Positions 9,026 to 17,584 of a stretch of 47,527 nucleotides of DNA are shown piece by piece (position 1 is the stretch's first letter; each line of letters begins with the position of its first letter). The position numbers were made by a program, and so were the translations under genes. The DNA comes from an uncultured Flavobacteriaceae bacterium (GTDB lineage: Bacteria > Bacteroidota > Bacteroidia > Flavobacteriales > Flavobacteriaceae). Location of the stretch: positions 1 through 47,527 of the forward strand of contig CALHGE010000055.1 in the NCBI GenBank assembly GCA_938029725.1, read 5' to 3'. Below the pieces are notes generated by a model. That model had not been told where the DNA came from. It worked only from the letters and a program-made list of their open reading frames with translations, and ran no database searches.

Positions 9026-10072
9026 ATGGACGAAAACAGAAAAATAAAGCTGGGTATTTCCATCGGAGACTTGAACGGAATAGGCTGTGAAGTAGCCTTG
9101 AAAACCTTTCAAGATTCAAGAATGCTTGATTTTTGTACACCTATTTTTTTCGCTTCAAGCAAGACCATTGCAGCTCAGACAAAGGCACTTGAAATGGATA
9201 TTAAATACAACGGCATACAAGCAGCGTCAAACGCCATCGACTGCAAGTTGAATGTTGTAAATGTATGGAAGGAGATTCCAAACCTGCAATTTGGTGAAGC
9301 AACCGAAGAAGCAGGAGCATATGCCATTAAATCATTAAAAGCCGCTGTTGAGGCGCTTAAAAATGGAGATATCGATGTACTGGTAACCGCCCCTATCAAT
9401 AAAAATAATATTCAATCAGAAGAGTTTAAGTTTCCTGGGCATACTGATTTTTTAACCCAAGAGTTAGAAGGTGAAAGCCTTATGTTTATGGTAACTGATG
9501 ACTTGAAGGTGGGCCTTCTTACAGATCACTTAGCGGTTAAAGACGCTCCTGCCGCAATCAATCCTATTTTAATACGCACAAAAGTAAGAACGATAGAAAA
9601 GTCGTTGACTATGGATTTTGGTGTACGAAGTCCAAAAATAGCCTTGCTAGGTATAAACCCACATAGCGGAGATAATGGAACCATTGGTAAAGAGGATGAG
9701 GAGATTTTAAAACCTGTCATCAAAGAAATGTCTGATGCTGGTCATTTGGTTTTCGGGCCCTATGCTGCAGATAGTTTTTTCGGTTCTGATTCGTATAAGA
9801 ATTTTGACGCTATTTTAGCGGCGTATCATGACCAAGGTCTGATACCATTCAAAACACTTTCTTTTGGAAATGGAGTAAATTATACCGCAGGGTTGAGTAA
9901 AGTTCGCACCTCCCCAGACCATGGAACAGCATATGAAATTGCTGGAAAAGGAAAGGCAGACCATAGCTCTTTTAAAGAAGCTGTTTTTGCAGCACTGCGT
10001 ATCTTTAAAAACAGGGAAGAATATACAGAACTTACAGCGAATGTTTTGCAGAAACAACGGTTGCGTCGCTAA
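9026..10072 (+). CDS. pdxA: 4-hydroxythreonine-4-phosphate dehydrogenase
   Basis: A 348-residue NAD-dependent enzyme of pyridoxal-phosphate synthesis (DXP-dependent route), oxidising 4-phosphohydroxy-L-threonine. Signatures are GISIGDLNGIGCEV at residues 10-23, TAPINK at about 121, FPGHTDFL with metal-binding H139, a second His near 168, LGINPHSGD, and AYHDQGLIPFK. The tail has the PDHGTAYEIAGKG motif. The usual length is about 330-350, so it is complete. It lies alone between the ribE-shared promoter and the DUF177-rpmF operon promoter. Confidence 0.96.
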   Translation: MDENRKIKLGISIGDLNGIGCEVALKTFQDSRMLDFCTPIFFASSKTIAAQTKALEMDIKYNGIQAASNAIDCKLNVVNVWKEIPNLQFGEATEEAGAYAIKSLKAAVEALKNGDIDVLVTAPINKNNIQSEEFKFPGHTDFLTQELEGESLMFMVTDDLKVGLLTDHLAVKDAPAAINPILIRTKVRTIEKSLTMDFGVRSPKIALLGINPHSGDNGTIGKEDEEILKPVIKEMSDAGHLVFGPYAADSFFGSDSYKNFDAILAAYHDQGLIPFKTLSFGNGVNYTAGLSKVRTSPDHGTAYEIAGKGKADHSSFKEAVFAALRIFKNREEYTELTANVLQKQRLRR

Positions 10073-10130
10073 AGAAATGGAAGGCTTTTGACCGTGCCTT
10101 TAAAAGCAAATATTTTTAGTTTTTTAGCTC

Positions 10131-10160
10131 TTGCCTATTGTTAAAATAATAGTATCTTTG
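10131..10160 (+). promoter_or_regulatory. Bacteroidetes-type promoter of the DUF177-rpmF operon
   Basis: TTG at 10131-10133 (-33 element) and TATCTTTG at 10153-10160 (-7 element, consensus TAnnTTTG) are separated by 19 bases, the expected spacing for the primary flavobacterial sigma factor. The -7 box lies 43 bases upstream of the DUF177 ATG. This is the best promoter match in the window. Confidence 0.7.
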
Positions 10161-10203
10161 CACCCGCCTTTAAAAGAGGTGTTGCGTTATAAACAAGTGT
10201 GCT

Positions 10204-10737
10204 ATGATGAAAAAGAAGGAGTTTAGCGTTCCTTTTTCTGGACTGAAGCAAGGAAAGCATGAGTTTGATTACGTTGTGAATAATGAGTTCTTTGAATCTT
10301 TTGGGTATACTGATTTTAATGATGCGAAATTAGATTTACATGTTGTACTTAATAAAACAAGCACAATGTTGGAATTTGTATTGTCAGCAGAAGGATTGGT
10401 AAATGTCAATTGTGACATCACAAGCGAACCCTATGATCAATCTGTTTCGAACGATTTAGAGTTGGTTGTTAAGTTTGGTGATGAGTACAATGATGAGAAT
10501 GATGAAATATTAATCATCCCTCACGGTGAGCATCAAGTTAATGTTGCACAATATGCCTACGAGATGATTGTACTTGCCGTTCCGCAGAAGAGAATTCACC
10601 CTGGTGTTTTAGATGGATCTTTAGATTCAGAAGCTTTAAAGAAGCTAGAGGAGCTCCAGCCGAAAGAAAGAAAAGATAGTACAGAAGATACAGATCCCCG
10701 ATGGGATGCTTTAAAAAAGTTAATAACGGATAAATAA
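10204..10737 (+). CDS. DUF177 (YceD-like) protein upstream of rpmF
   Basis: 177 residues. Its first half (about 10-60) and the [12 protein letters not shown] segment resemble the DUF177/YceD family, which nearly always lies directly before rpmF and is linked to 23S rRNA or bL32 assembly. The conserved zinc-type cysteine pair of the family is reduced here to a single Cys in NCDITSEPY. The C-terminus is a charged tail with [15 protein letters not shown] codons at 10204 and 10207 are both possible starts. It is 8 bases upstream of rpmF and preceded by a good promoter. Confidence 0.9.
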   Translation: MMKKKEFSVPFSGLKQGKHEFDYVVNNEFFESFGYTDFNDAKLDLHVVLNKTSTMLEFVLSAEGLVNVNCDITSEPYDQSVSNDLELVVKFGDEYNDENDEILIIPHGEHQVNVAQYAYEMIVLAVPQKRIHPGVLDGSLDSEALKKLEELQPKERKDSTEDTDPRWDALKKLITDK

Positions 10738-10745
10738 GTTGTAAA

Positions 10746-10943
10746 ATGGCACATCCAAAGAGGAAAATTTCCAAAACAAGAAGAGACAAAAGAAGAACAC
10801 ACTATAAAGCTGTGGCTTCTACTTTGGCTAAAGATTCTACTACAGGCGAGATGCATTTGTTTCACAGAGCGCACTGGCATGAAGGTAAATTATATTATAA
10901 AGGTCAAGTACTGATTGACAAAACTGAAGAAGCAGAAGCTTAA
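10746..10943 (+). CDS. rpmF: 50S ribosomal protein bL32
   Basis: A 65-residue component of the large ribosomal subunit. The N-terminus [20 protein letters not shown] is the bL32 hallmark, followed by [17 protein letters not shown]. This copy has no cysteine at all, so it is a zinc-independent (C-minus) form. It is co-transcribed with the DUF177 gene and ends at a terminator (10971-11000), so fabH downstream probably has its own promoter. Confidence 0.97.
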   Translation: MAHPKRKISKTRRDKRRTHYKAVASTLAKDSTTGEMHLFHRAHWHEGKLYYKGQVLIDKTEEAEA

Positions 10944-10970
10944 TTAGTTCTCGTAGAAAAGTATCCAATT

Positions 10971-11000
10971 AACTCCCGCTTTTTAAGTTGGGAGTTTTTT
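10971..11000 (+). terminator. Terminator after rpmF
   Basis: AACTCCC (10971-10977) pairs with GGGAGTT (10990-10996) over a 12-base loop and merges into six T (10995-11000). It splits rpmF from fabH. Confidence 0.75.
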
Positions 11001-11078
11001 GGTGAAATAAGGTTTCAAGAACGGCTGAATAGTTGCCTCAGTCCTAAATTTCATCAAAAAAATTGATTTTTCTAAAAA

Positions 11079-11104
11079 AACGACTTTTTGCACAAAAAGT
11101 CGTT
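11079..11104. promoter_or_regulatory. Perfect 11-bp hairpin in the fabH leader
   Basis: AACGACTTTTT (11079-11089), loop GCAC, AAAAAGTCGTT (11094-11104): a perfect stem 65 bases before the fabH start. On the plus strand an A-run, not a T-run, follows it, so it is not a terminator for rpmF. On the minus strand a T-run (11074-11080) follows. It could be an operator, a 5'-UTR structure of the fabH mRNA, or a block to antisense transcription. Confidence 0.5.
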
Positions 11105-11169
11105 AAAAAAGAGTAATTTTCGCTAGTTTTCATCGATTTTTGAATTTTTTTGACAAAAACCGCTTAGGT

Positions 11170-12165
11170 ATGAGTAAAGTAACAGCAGCTATAACAGCTG
11201 TCGGAGGGTACGTTCCAAAATTCGTGATGACGAACAAAATGTTGGAAGAATTGGTGGAAACCAATGATGAATGGATTACTTCCAGAACAGGAATTAAGGA
11301 AAGAAGAGTTTTGAAAAAAGAGGAAGGAGAAGGTACTTCTTACTTAGCAATTCAAGCTGCCAAAGAATTAATTCAAAAGAAGAATGTTGATGCCTCAGAA
11401 ATAGATTTGATTATTGTGGCTACAGCGACACCCGATAGTATGGTCGCTTCAACTGCAGCCTTTGTAGCCTCAGAAATTGGCGCAACAAATGCATTCGCCT
11501 ATGATTTATTGGCGGCTTGCTCAAGTTTTCTTTTCGGAATGTCTACTGCTTCGAGTTATATCGAATCGGGCAGGTACAAGAAAATATTACTCATTGGAGC
11601 AGATAAAATGTCATCCATTATAAATTATAAGGATAGAACGACCTGTATCATTTTTGGTGACGGCGCCGGAGCTGTGCTTTTTGAACCAAATACGGAAGGC
11701 TTAGGTTTTCAAGATGAGTATTTACGTGCAGATGGTTCAGGAAGAAAGTTTTTAGGAATGAAAGCCGGGGGCTCTATATTGCCGGCATCGCATGATACCG
11801 TAGATGCCGACCAACACTATATTTATCAAGACGGAAAATCAGTATTTAAATTCGCTGTTTCTAATATGGCTGATGTTGCGGAAAAAATCATGGAGCGCAA
11901 CGAGCTAAATGATTCAGATGTGGCATGGTTGGTTCCTCATCAGGCAAACAAACGCATTATTGATGCAACAGCAAACCGTATGGGCTTAGATTCATCTCGT
12001 GTAATGATGAATATTCAGAAATACGGAAATACAACTTCTGCTACTTTACCATTGCTTTTAGCAGACTATGAAAGTCAATTGAAAAAAGGAGATAATCTGG
12101 TTTTCGCCGCATTTGGTGGAGGCTTTACTTGGGGCTCAATTTATTTGAAATGGGCTTATAATTAA
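11170..12165 (+). CDS. fabH: 3-oxoacyl-ACP synthase III (KAS III)
   Basis: A cytosolic enzyme that condenses acetyl-CoA with malonyl-ACP to start fatty-acid synthesis. With the ATG at 11170 it is 331 residues, starting MSKVTAAITAVGGYVPK. A TTG at 11140 would add ten atypical residues, so I reject it. The active site is visible: Cys117 in LLAACSSFLFG, His in LVPHQANKRIID, and Asn in KYGNTTSAT. It is followed after 24 bases by accB, so priming and malonyl-CoA supply are encoded together. Confidence 0.96.
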   Translation: MSKVTAAITAVGGYVPKFVMTNKMLEELVETNDEWITSRTGIKERRVLKKEEGEGTSYLAIQAAKELIQKKNVDASEIDLIIVATATPDSMVASTAAFVASEIGATNAFAYDLLAACSSFLFGMSTASSYIESGRYKKILLIGADKMSSIINYKDRTTCIIFGDGAGAVLFEPNTEGLGFQDEYLRADGSGRKFLGMKAGGSILPASHDTVDADQHYIYQDGKSVFKFAVSNMADVAEKIMERNELNDSDVAWLVPHQANKRIIDATANRMGLDSSRVMMNIQKYGNTTSATLPLLLADYESQLKKGDNLVFAAFGGGFTWGSIYLKWAYN

Positions 12166-12189
12166 AACAGAACTTAAACAGAAACCGAT

Positions 12190-12681
12190 ATGGATATTAA
12201 AGAAATTCAGAGCCTAATTAAGTTTGTGGCAAAGTCAGGTGCTAGCGAGGTAAAGTTAGAAACTGATGATATAAAAATAACGATTAGAACAGGGGCTCTT
12301 GGTGGTACATCAGAAACGACCTATGTTCAGCAAGTTCCGATGGGGCAAGCACCAATGGGGCAAATGATGGCGCCTCCTATAGCTGAGACTGCGGCCGCTC
12401 CAATTGAAACGGTTAGCAATGAAGCTGATGATGATTCTAAATATATTACGATCAAATCTCCGATTATTGGTACATTCTATCGCAAACCTTCTCCTGACAA
12501 GCCATTTTTTGTTGAGATTGGTTCTGATATTTCAAAAGGAGATGTACTTTGTGTTATCGAAGCTATGAAACTTTTTAATGATATTGAATCTGAGGTTTCA
12601 GGTAAGATCGTTAAGATTTTAGTTGATGATTCATCTCCAGTAGAGTTTGACCAACCATTGTTTTTAGTAGATCCATCTTAA
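12190..12681 (+). CDS. accB: Biotin carboxyl carrier protein of acetyl-CoA carboxylase
   Basis: 163 residues. The N-terminal helix (MDIKEIQSLIKFVAKSGASEVKLET) is followed by a flexible Met/Pro/Gln/Ala linker (about 48-80) and a C-terminal biotinyl domain. The biotin attachment motif is IEAMKLFNDIES, with the MK lysine carrying biotin near residue 127. The protein shuttles carboxybiotin between AccC and the carboxyltransferase. It lies between fabH and accC. Confidence 0.96.
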   Translation: MDIKEIQSLIKFVAKSGASEVKLETDDIKITIRTGALGGTSETTYVQQVPMGQAPMGQMMAPPIAETAAAPIETVSNEADDDSKYITIKSPIIGTFYRKPSPDKPFFVEIGSDISKGDVLCVIEAMKLFNDIESEVSGKIVKILVDDSSPVEFDQPLFLVDPS

Positions 12682-12690
12682 TTACGTTTT

Positions 12691-12726
12691 AAGTATTGAA
12701 TCTTAAACATCAAGTACGCAATACTT
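12691..12726. repeat. Inverted repeat and heptamer repeat in accB-accC spacer
   Basis: AAGTATTG at 12691-12698 and CAATACTT at 12719-12726 form a perfect 8-bp stem with a 20-base loop. Just after it, at about 12732-12752, three imperfect heptamers (TAGAACT, TAGAACC, TAGAATT) stand in tandem. No T-run follows, so it is more likely an mRNA structure or processing site than a terminator. Function unknown. Confidence 0.4.
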
Positions 12727-12766
12727 GGGTTTAGAACTTAGAACCTAGAATTTAAAACTTCAAAAG

Positions 12767-14116
12767 ATGTTTAAAAAAATATTGATTGCAAATAGGGGAG
12801 AAATAGCACTTCGAGTAATTCGAACTTGCAAGGAAATGGGGATAAAGACCGTCGCTGTCTATTCAAAAGCTGATGAAGAAAGTTTACATGTTCGTTTTGC
12901 AGATGAAGCGGTTTGTATTGGTCCGGCTCCAAGCAGTGAATCCTATTTAAAAATTCCAAATATTATTGCCGCCGCTGAGATCACCAATGCTGACGCAATA
13001 CACCCTGGGTACGGATTTCTATCTGAAAATTCCAAGTTCTCTAAAATTTGTGCAGAACACGACATTAAGTTCATTGGGGCATCTGGTGAGCATATTGATA
13101 AGATGGGAGATAAGGCATCTGCTAAAGAGACCATGAAGAAGGCAGGTGTACCCTGTGTTCCAGGATCTGAGGGGCTTTTAAAAAATGTTGCCGAAGCGAA
13201 GAAAATCGCTAAGAAAATGGGATACCCTGTAATGATCAAAGCTACCGCAGGTGGCGGAGGAAAGGGAATGCGTGCTGTGTGGTCAGAAGATGAAATTGAA
13301 GATCTTTATAATAGTGCCGTACAAGAAGCCTCAGCTGCTTTTGGTAATGGCGCCATGTACATGGAGAAATTGATTGAAGAACCCCGTCATATTGAAATTC
13401 AAATTGTGGGCGATCAATACGGCAAAGCCTGTCACTTGTCAGAAAGAGATTGTTCTGTGCAACGCAGACATCAAAAATTGACGGAAGAAACACCTTCTCC
13501 TTTTATGACCGACAAACTTCGAGAAGAGATGGGTGCGGCAGCTATAAAGGCAGCTGAGTTCATTAAATACGAAGGTGCCGGTACCGTTGAGTTTTTGGTC
13601 GACAAACACCGTAATTTTTATTTTATGGAAATGAATACTCGTATTCAGGTCGAACACCCTATTACAGAACAAGTAGTTGATTACGATTTAATACGCGAGC
13701 AGATACTAGTCGCTGGAGGCGTACCTATTTCTGGTAAAAATTATTTTCCAAACCTTCATTCTATAGAATGCCGAATTAATGCGGAAGATCCTTTTAATAA
13801 TTTTAGACCTTCCCCAGGAAAGATAACAACATTGCATATACCGGGTGGTCATGGAGTTCGGATGGATACCCATGTGTACAGCGGGTATACTATTCCGCCT
13901 CATTACGATTCAATGATTGCGAAGTTAATTACTACTGCTCAGACGCGAGAGGAGGCAATTAATAAGATGAAAAGAGCGCTAGATGAGTTTGTTATAGAAG
14001 GCATAAAAACAACAATTCCGTTTCATAGACAATTGATGAAACATCCAGATTATTTGGCAGGTAACTACACTACCAAGTTTATGGAAGATTTTGTAATGGA
14101 GCCCGAAACAGAATAA
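12767..14116 (+). CDS. accC: Biotin carboxylase subunit of acetyl-CoA carboxylase
   Basis: A 449-residue ATP-grasp enzyme that carboxylates biotin on AccB. It begins [19 protein letters not shown] (biotin-carboxylase N-domain) and contains [10 protein letters not shown], the glycine-rich ATP-binding [12 protein letters not shown], the [14 protein letters not shown] catalytic segment, and the C-domain [11 protein letters not shown]. The usual length is 445-450. It ends the fabH-accB-accC unit and is followed by a strong terminator at 14119-14152. Confidence 0.97.
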   Translation: MFKKILIANRGEIALRVIRTCKEMGIKTVAVYSKADEESLHVRFADEAVCIGPAPSSESYLKIPNIIAAAEITNADAIHPGYGFLSENSKFSKICAEHDIKFIGASGEHIDKMGDKASAKETMKKAGVPCVPGSEGLLKNVAEAKKIAKKMGYPVMIKATAGGGGKGMRAVWSEDEIEDLYNSAVQEASAAFGNGAMYMEKLIEEPRHIEIQIVGDQYGKACHLSERDCSVQRRHQKLTEETPSPFMTDKLREEMGAAAIKAAEFIKYEGAGTVEFLVDKHRNFYFMEMNTRIQVEHPITEQVVDYDLIREQILVAGGVPISGKNYFPNLHSIECRINAEDPFNNFRPSPGKITTLHIPGGHGVRMDTHVYSGYTIPPHYDSMIAKLITTAQTREEAINKMKRALDEFVIEGIKTTIPFHRQLMKHPDYLAGNYTTKFMEDFVMEPETE

Positions 14117-14118
14117 TC

Positions 14119-14152
14119 AAAAAACCCCTCGATACTATCGAGGGGTTTTTTT
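14119..14152 (+). terminator. Strong terminator after accC
   Basis: A nearly perfect 14-bp stem (AAAAACCCCTCGAT pairing with ATCGAGGGGTTTTT) with a 3-base loop is followed by more T. It starts three bases after the accC stop. Confidence 0.9.
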
Positions 14153-14348
14153 GTAGTTGCCAAAATCAAAACAAACTTCATAGCTTCACAACCGACCGCT
14201 GAGTTGGTTAAAGCTGTATTTTGCCGATTGGCAGTTTAGAAATATACTGCTTGTCGATCAAATGCCACACTAAAACACCTTATCTCGAAGGGCTGTCTAT
14301 TCAAGCCTTACTTAAAACAAACTATTCGGTTGGTTTTAAGCGTTAATC

Positions 14349-14364
14349 AGCTCATTAATGAGCT
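14349..14364. promoter_or_regulatory. 16-bp perfect palindrome upstream of FAD oxidoreductase gene
   Basis: AGCTCATTAATGAGCT is a perfect palindrome 61 bases before the ATG at 14426. It may be the operator of a dimeric regulator. The rest of the 14153-14410 gap holds no recognisable gene. Confidence 0.4.
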
Positions 14365-14425
14365 TCATGAAATTGTTTCTAAATAGGAATCTTTTTGTCC
14401 TTTATTTTGTTTGTATTTTAGTCGA

Positions 14426-15544
14426 ATGAACCTAAGCTACTGGGAATATAAAACATGGTTTTCCGATATAGATTTTACCGTTGTTGGAAGTGGAATAGTT
14501 GGGCTTAATTGTGCACTATCACTTCGAAATAGGTTTCCAAAATCAAAAATTCTTGTGATAGAGAAAGGGGTGCTTCCGCAAGGCGCCAGTACCAAGAATG
14601 CAGGTTTTGCTTGTTTCGGCAGTATTTCAGAGGTTTTAGCTGACCTAGAGCATCATTCTGAAGAGGAGGTGATAGAATTAGTTCAAAAACGTTGGAATGG
14701 TATTCAGCTGTTACGGGAGAGTTTAGGAGATGTAGGCATAGATTTTCAGCAGCATGGCGGGCATGAGTTATTTTTAAAAGAGAATGACACGCTTTATCAA
14801 AACTGTTTGAACCAATCTGATAAGGTAAACCGACTATTACTGCCAGTTTTTGGCAAAAAGGCGTTTCTTTCTCATGAGAACAGTTTTAATTTTAGAAACA
14901 TTAAAGAAAACTATATTACCAATCGTTTTGAGGCGCAAATAGATACGGGTAAGATGATGTCAAACCTGTTGAGATTGGCACAAAAAAGAGAGATTAGTAT
15001 TTTGAACTCAATCAGAGTGGAGGAATTTACAGAAAACGGTGATGCTGTTGTGGTGAAAACAGACCAGTTTGAATTTTGCACCAAAAAGCTATTCATTGCC
15101 ACAAACGGCTTTGCTTCTCAATTACTAAAAGAGGTTGTAAAACCGGCTAGAGCGCAGGTTTTAATAACTAAGCCCATTGAGAATCTACACATTAAAGGAA
15201 CCTTCCATTTAGATGAAGGCTATTACTATTTCCGCAATATAAATAATCGAATTCTTTTTGGAGGTGGTCGAAATCTTGACTTTAAGGGCGAGGAAACGAC
15301 TCAATTAGGCGAAACCAATTTGATTCAAAGTCAATTGGAAACCATTTTAAAAGAAAGTATACTGCCAGATACTCGCTTTGAAATCGATAGAAGATGGAGT
15401 GGTATTATGGGAATGGGACCCCAAAAGAAACCTATTTTAAAACGAATTTCGAATAATGTGTTTTGTGGAGTGAGATTAGGAGGAATGGGTATAGCCATAG
15501 GAAGTCTAGTAGGAAAAGAGCTAGCCGATTTGGAAGATACTTAG
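14426..15544 (+). CDS. FAD-dependent oxidoreductase (DAO family)
   Basis: The ATG at 14426 gives 372 residues, and the preferred start is MNLSYWEYKTWFSDIDFTVVGSGIVGLNCALSL. The dinucleotide-binding GSGIVG lies at 21-26, followed by the acidic end of beta-2 (VIEKG), a GASTKNAGFACFG loop, and the C-terminal FAD site GVRLGGMGIAIGSLVGKELADL. This DAO family oxidises amine or amino-acid substrates, or hydroxyacids. The substrate is unknown because no pathway gene is adjacent. It is probably monocistronic. Confidence 0.85.
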   Translation: MNLSYWEYKTWFSDIDFTVVGSGIVGLNCALSLRNRFPKSKILVIEKGVLPQGASTKNAGFACFGSISEVLADLEHHSEEEVIELVQKRWNGIQLLRESLGDVGIDFQQHGGHELFLKENDTLYQNCLNQSDKVNRLLLPVFGKKAFLSHENSFNFRNIKENYITNRFEAQIDTGKMMSNLLRLAQKREISILNSIRVEEFTENGDAVVVKTDQFEFCTKKLFIATNGFASQLLKEVVKPARAQVLITKPIENLHIKGTFHLDEGYYYFRNINNRILFGGGRNLDFKGEETTQLGETNLIQSQLETILKESILPDTRFEIDRRWSGIMGMGPQKKPILKRISNNVFCGVRLGGMGIAIGSLVGKELADLEDT

Positions 15545-15558
15545 ACCAGTATAACTTT

Positions 15559-15727
15559 CTATTTCTCATCTTTAAAATCACTCATAACAAATACAGGGTC
15601 TTTTTCGGCAGATAAATTTTCAAAAAAGCATATGCCTTTCCTGTTTCGAGGACCATTTTATTCCTATATTGACCTCTCACAAAAAAAAGTAAGATTCTGC
15701 CCTGAATCCTGTATTTTATTAGAACTC
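15559..15727 (-). pseudogene. Possible degraded 3' remnant of an unidentified gene
   Basis: On the minus strand one frame reads RIQGRILLFFVRGQYRNKMV followed by LETGKAYAF. A one-base slip inside a T-run near 15626 then joins it to FENLSAEKDPVFVM and SDFKDEK before a stop at 15559-15561. Both halves look protein-like and together form a plausible C-terminus, but there is no start codon, and upstream sequence (TGA near 15728) is closed. I could not identify the family. It could be chance. The rest of the 306-base gap (15545-15850) shows nothing else. Confidence 0.35.
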
Positions 15728-15850
15728 AACCGTTTCACCATGTGAAATTTACAGGTGTAGTCTTTTGTAGTTAATGATGCAGCATAACAGTAAAATGTTT
15801 TGAAACAACCGCTTCACTCGCTGTAAATTAGTATAACAAGAATAAGATAC

Positions 15851-16396
15851 ATGAAAAACGAACTTAAGCTGTTTCAAAAGAGATTTGTTCTGTTGCTGTT
15901 TCTTTTTTGCAATTCTATTTTTTCACAAGAAAAAGAAGGTTTGTATGCAAGTGTAGAAGAGGAAACCATCCTTATTTTAGAACCTTCATATATAAATTCT
16001 AAAGACAATAACGAATTCGGAAAGAAATATCATTATTTGGTTGCGCGAGCATATTTCAAATTACTATCTGAAGCACAAAACTCCGAAAGAAAGTTAAGAA
16101 TAGAGTTTGAACGAAATTCTTTTGAAAATGAAAGCTCCGAGAGAAAAGGGAATGCTGTTTATCAGAATAAGTTAAATCTTGCGTACACAAAATATAGGGC
16201 GCATAGCGCGATGTTGTCTGGCTTAAAGTCTTGGAACTTGTTCAGCGATGACAGAACAGGAGATATGTTCTATTTTATGGTGGAAAATGAAGACCAGATC
16301 TTTAAAATGTACCGCCGAAATTTGGCAGAAAATAAGATGGTGAACTATTTAATCTATAAATTAGCAGATCTCTATCATATCGATGGAGAGAATTGA
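15851..16396 (+). CDS. Secreted hypothetical protein
   Basis: 181 residues, not recognised. It has a basic N-terminus and a hydrophobic core (RFVLLLFLFCNSIFS) ending in a probable signal peptidase site after IFSQ. The mature part is helical and charged, without known motifs. Its last codons lie 17 bases before the ATG of the GreA/GreB-like gene, so the two may be co-transcribed. Confidence 0.7.
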   Translation: MKNELKLFQKRFVLLLFLFCNSIFSQEKEGLYASVEEETILILEPSYINSKDNNEFGKKYHYLVARAYFKLLSEAQNSERKLRIEFERNSFENESSERKGNAVYQNKLNLAYTKYRAHSAMLSGLKSWNLFSDDRTGDMFYFMVENEDQIFKMYRRNLAENKMVNYLIYKLADLYHIDGEN

Positions 16397-16413
16397 TTAA
16401 CTTCCCCCCACAA

Positions 16414-16863
16414 ATGAATATAAAACAAGAACTTCAGGAATTTTGCCAAGAATACGTTAAAGACAGAACGGTTCGCATACAAAAGAGTATCAGTGATATT
16501 CAAGAATCTTTAGCTTCAGAAACGAAGAGTAGCGCAGGAGACAAGCATGAAACAGGCAGGGCCATGTTGCAATTGGATAGGGAGAAACTAGGGCAACAGT
16601 TGCTGGAAGTTGAAAGAATGGCTATCATTCTCTCACGAGTTTCTATTACCATGAAGACAAACGCAGTATTATTGGGGAGTCTGGTAAAAACTTCTAAACG
16701 CGATTATTTTCTAGCAATTTCTGCTGGAGCTTACGAAGGAGCTGCGGAACCTATTTACTGTATTTCAAGGGCAACACCCATTGGAAAGCTGTTATTAGGT
16801 AAGTCTATCGGTGATGTTGTGGATTTTGATGGCGAGAAAATCAGAATTGCACAAATAGTATAG
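16414..16863 (+). CDS. GreA/GreB C-terminal-like protein
   Basis: 149 residues from ATG 16414 (a TTG at 16393 is less likely). The N-terminal half is a coiled-coil with SSAGDKHETGRAMLQLDREKLGQQL. The C-terminal half ends RATPIGKLLLGKSIGDVVDFDGEKIRIAQIV, which matches the FKBP-like C-domain of transcript cleavage factors GreA/GreB. Related flavobacterial proteins are often labelled 3-oxoacyl-ACP synthase, which nothing in this sequence supports. The acidic residues that stimulate cleavage at the tip of the coiled coil are not obvious, so activity is uncertain. It may bind RNA polymerase. Confidence 0.65.
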   Translation: MNIKQELQEFCQEYVKDRTVRIQKSISDIQESLASETKSSAGDKHETGRAMLQLDREKLGQQLLEVERMAIILSRVSITMKTNAVLLGSLVKTSKRDYFLAISAGAYEGAAEPIYCISRATPIGKLLLGKSIGDVVDFDGEKIRIAQIV

Positions 16864-16952
16864 CTTTGTTTTTACTCTAAATAAGTCTAACTTTAGAAGG
16901 CGTTCTACAAGTTGTGTTACTCAATAATTTTATAGTTTAAAGATTATTTGAA

Positions 16953-17567
16953 ATGAAAAAAACGCACTCTTATTTTGTAGTAAGCTTTCTAGTTGTGGGG
17001 ATGCTGTTCGCCACAACACCCTATTTTTCGAAAAACGAATACACTACAATAGATAAGGTTGTATTAGATAGCATTCAGGCTAAAGATGCATTTAATACGA
17101 TGATGAAAGTAATCTCACACGACCGTTGTGTCAATTGCCACCCTAGTGATAACCGTCCTAAGCAAGGTGATCAAGGCAATCAGCATCATTTTGATATCGC
17201 TCGTGGCGGGGCCAATACTGGTTTTGAAGCCACAAAATGTACAACATGCCATCAAAGTGAAAATAACGTCTACTCTGGTGTTCCGGGCGCAGCAAATTGG
17301 TCTTTGGCTCCAAAAACTATGGCTTGGCAAGGGTTGACCAATAAAGAAATAGCGAAGGCTATGCTTGATAGAACAAAAAATGGAAACCGTTCTCACAAAG
17401 ATTTGATTCATCACTTGACGGAAGATAAATTGGTGTTGTGGGCTTTTAACCCTGGTGTAAATCAAGATGGAGTTCAAAGAACAAAACCAACAGTTTCTGA
17501 GGAGGAATATAAGGCTGCCGTAAAGGAATGGTTTGAAAAAGGAGCTATAATTCCAGAAGACAAATAG
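16953..17567 (+). CDS. Di-haem c-type cytochrome, partner of the molybdenum oxidoreductase
   Basis: 204 residues with an N-terminal signal or anchor (TM about 7-24). There are two CxxCH haem sites: C59-V-N-C62-H63 and C96-T-T-C99-H100. The protein is periplasmic and probably takes electrons from the following [2Fe-2S] subunit. The gap to the next gene is 17 bases, so an operon is likely. Length and two-haem arrangement match cytochromes that accompany isoquinoline-1-oxidoreductase-type enzymes. The terminal electron acceptor is unknown. Confidence 0.88.
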   Translation: MKKTHSYFVVSFLVVGMLFATTPYFSKNEYTTIDKVVLDSIQAKDAFNTMMKVISHDRCVNCHPSDNRPKQGDQGNQHHFDIARGGANTGFEATKCTTCHQSENNVYSGVPGAANWSLAPKTMAWQGLTNKEIAKAMLDRTKNGNRSHKDLIHHLTEDKLVLWAFNPGVNQDGVQRTKPTVSEEEYKAAVKEWFEKGAIIPEDK

Positions 17568-17584
17568 ACAAATACCGCAATATT

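Noticed and set aside
14359..14429. 23-codon leader peptide overlapping the DAO gene start
   Set aside because: Low-complexity, no attenuator structure, and likely a chance frame.
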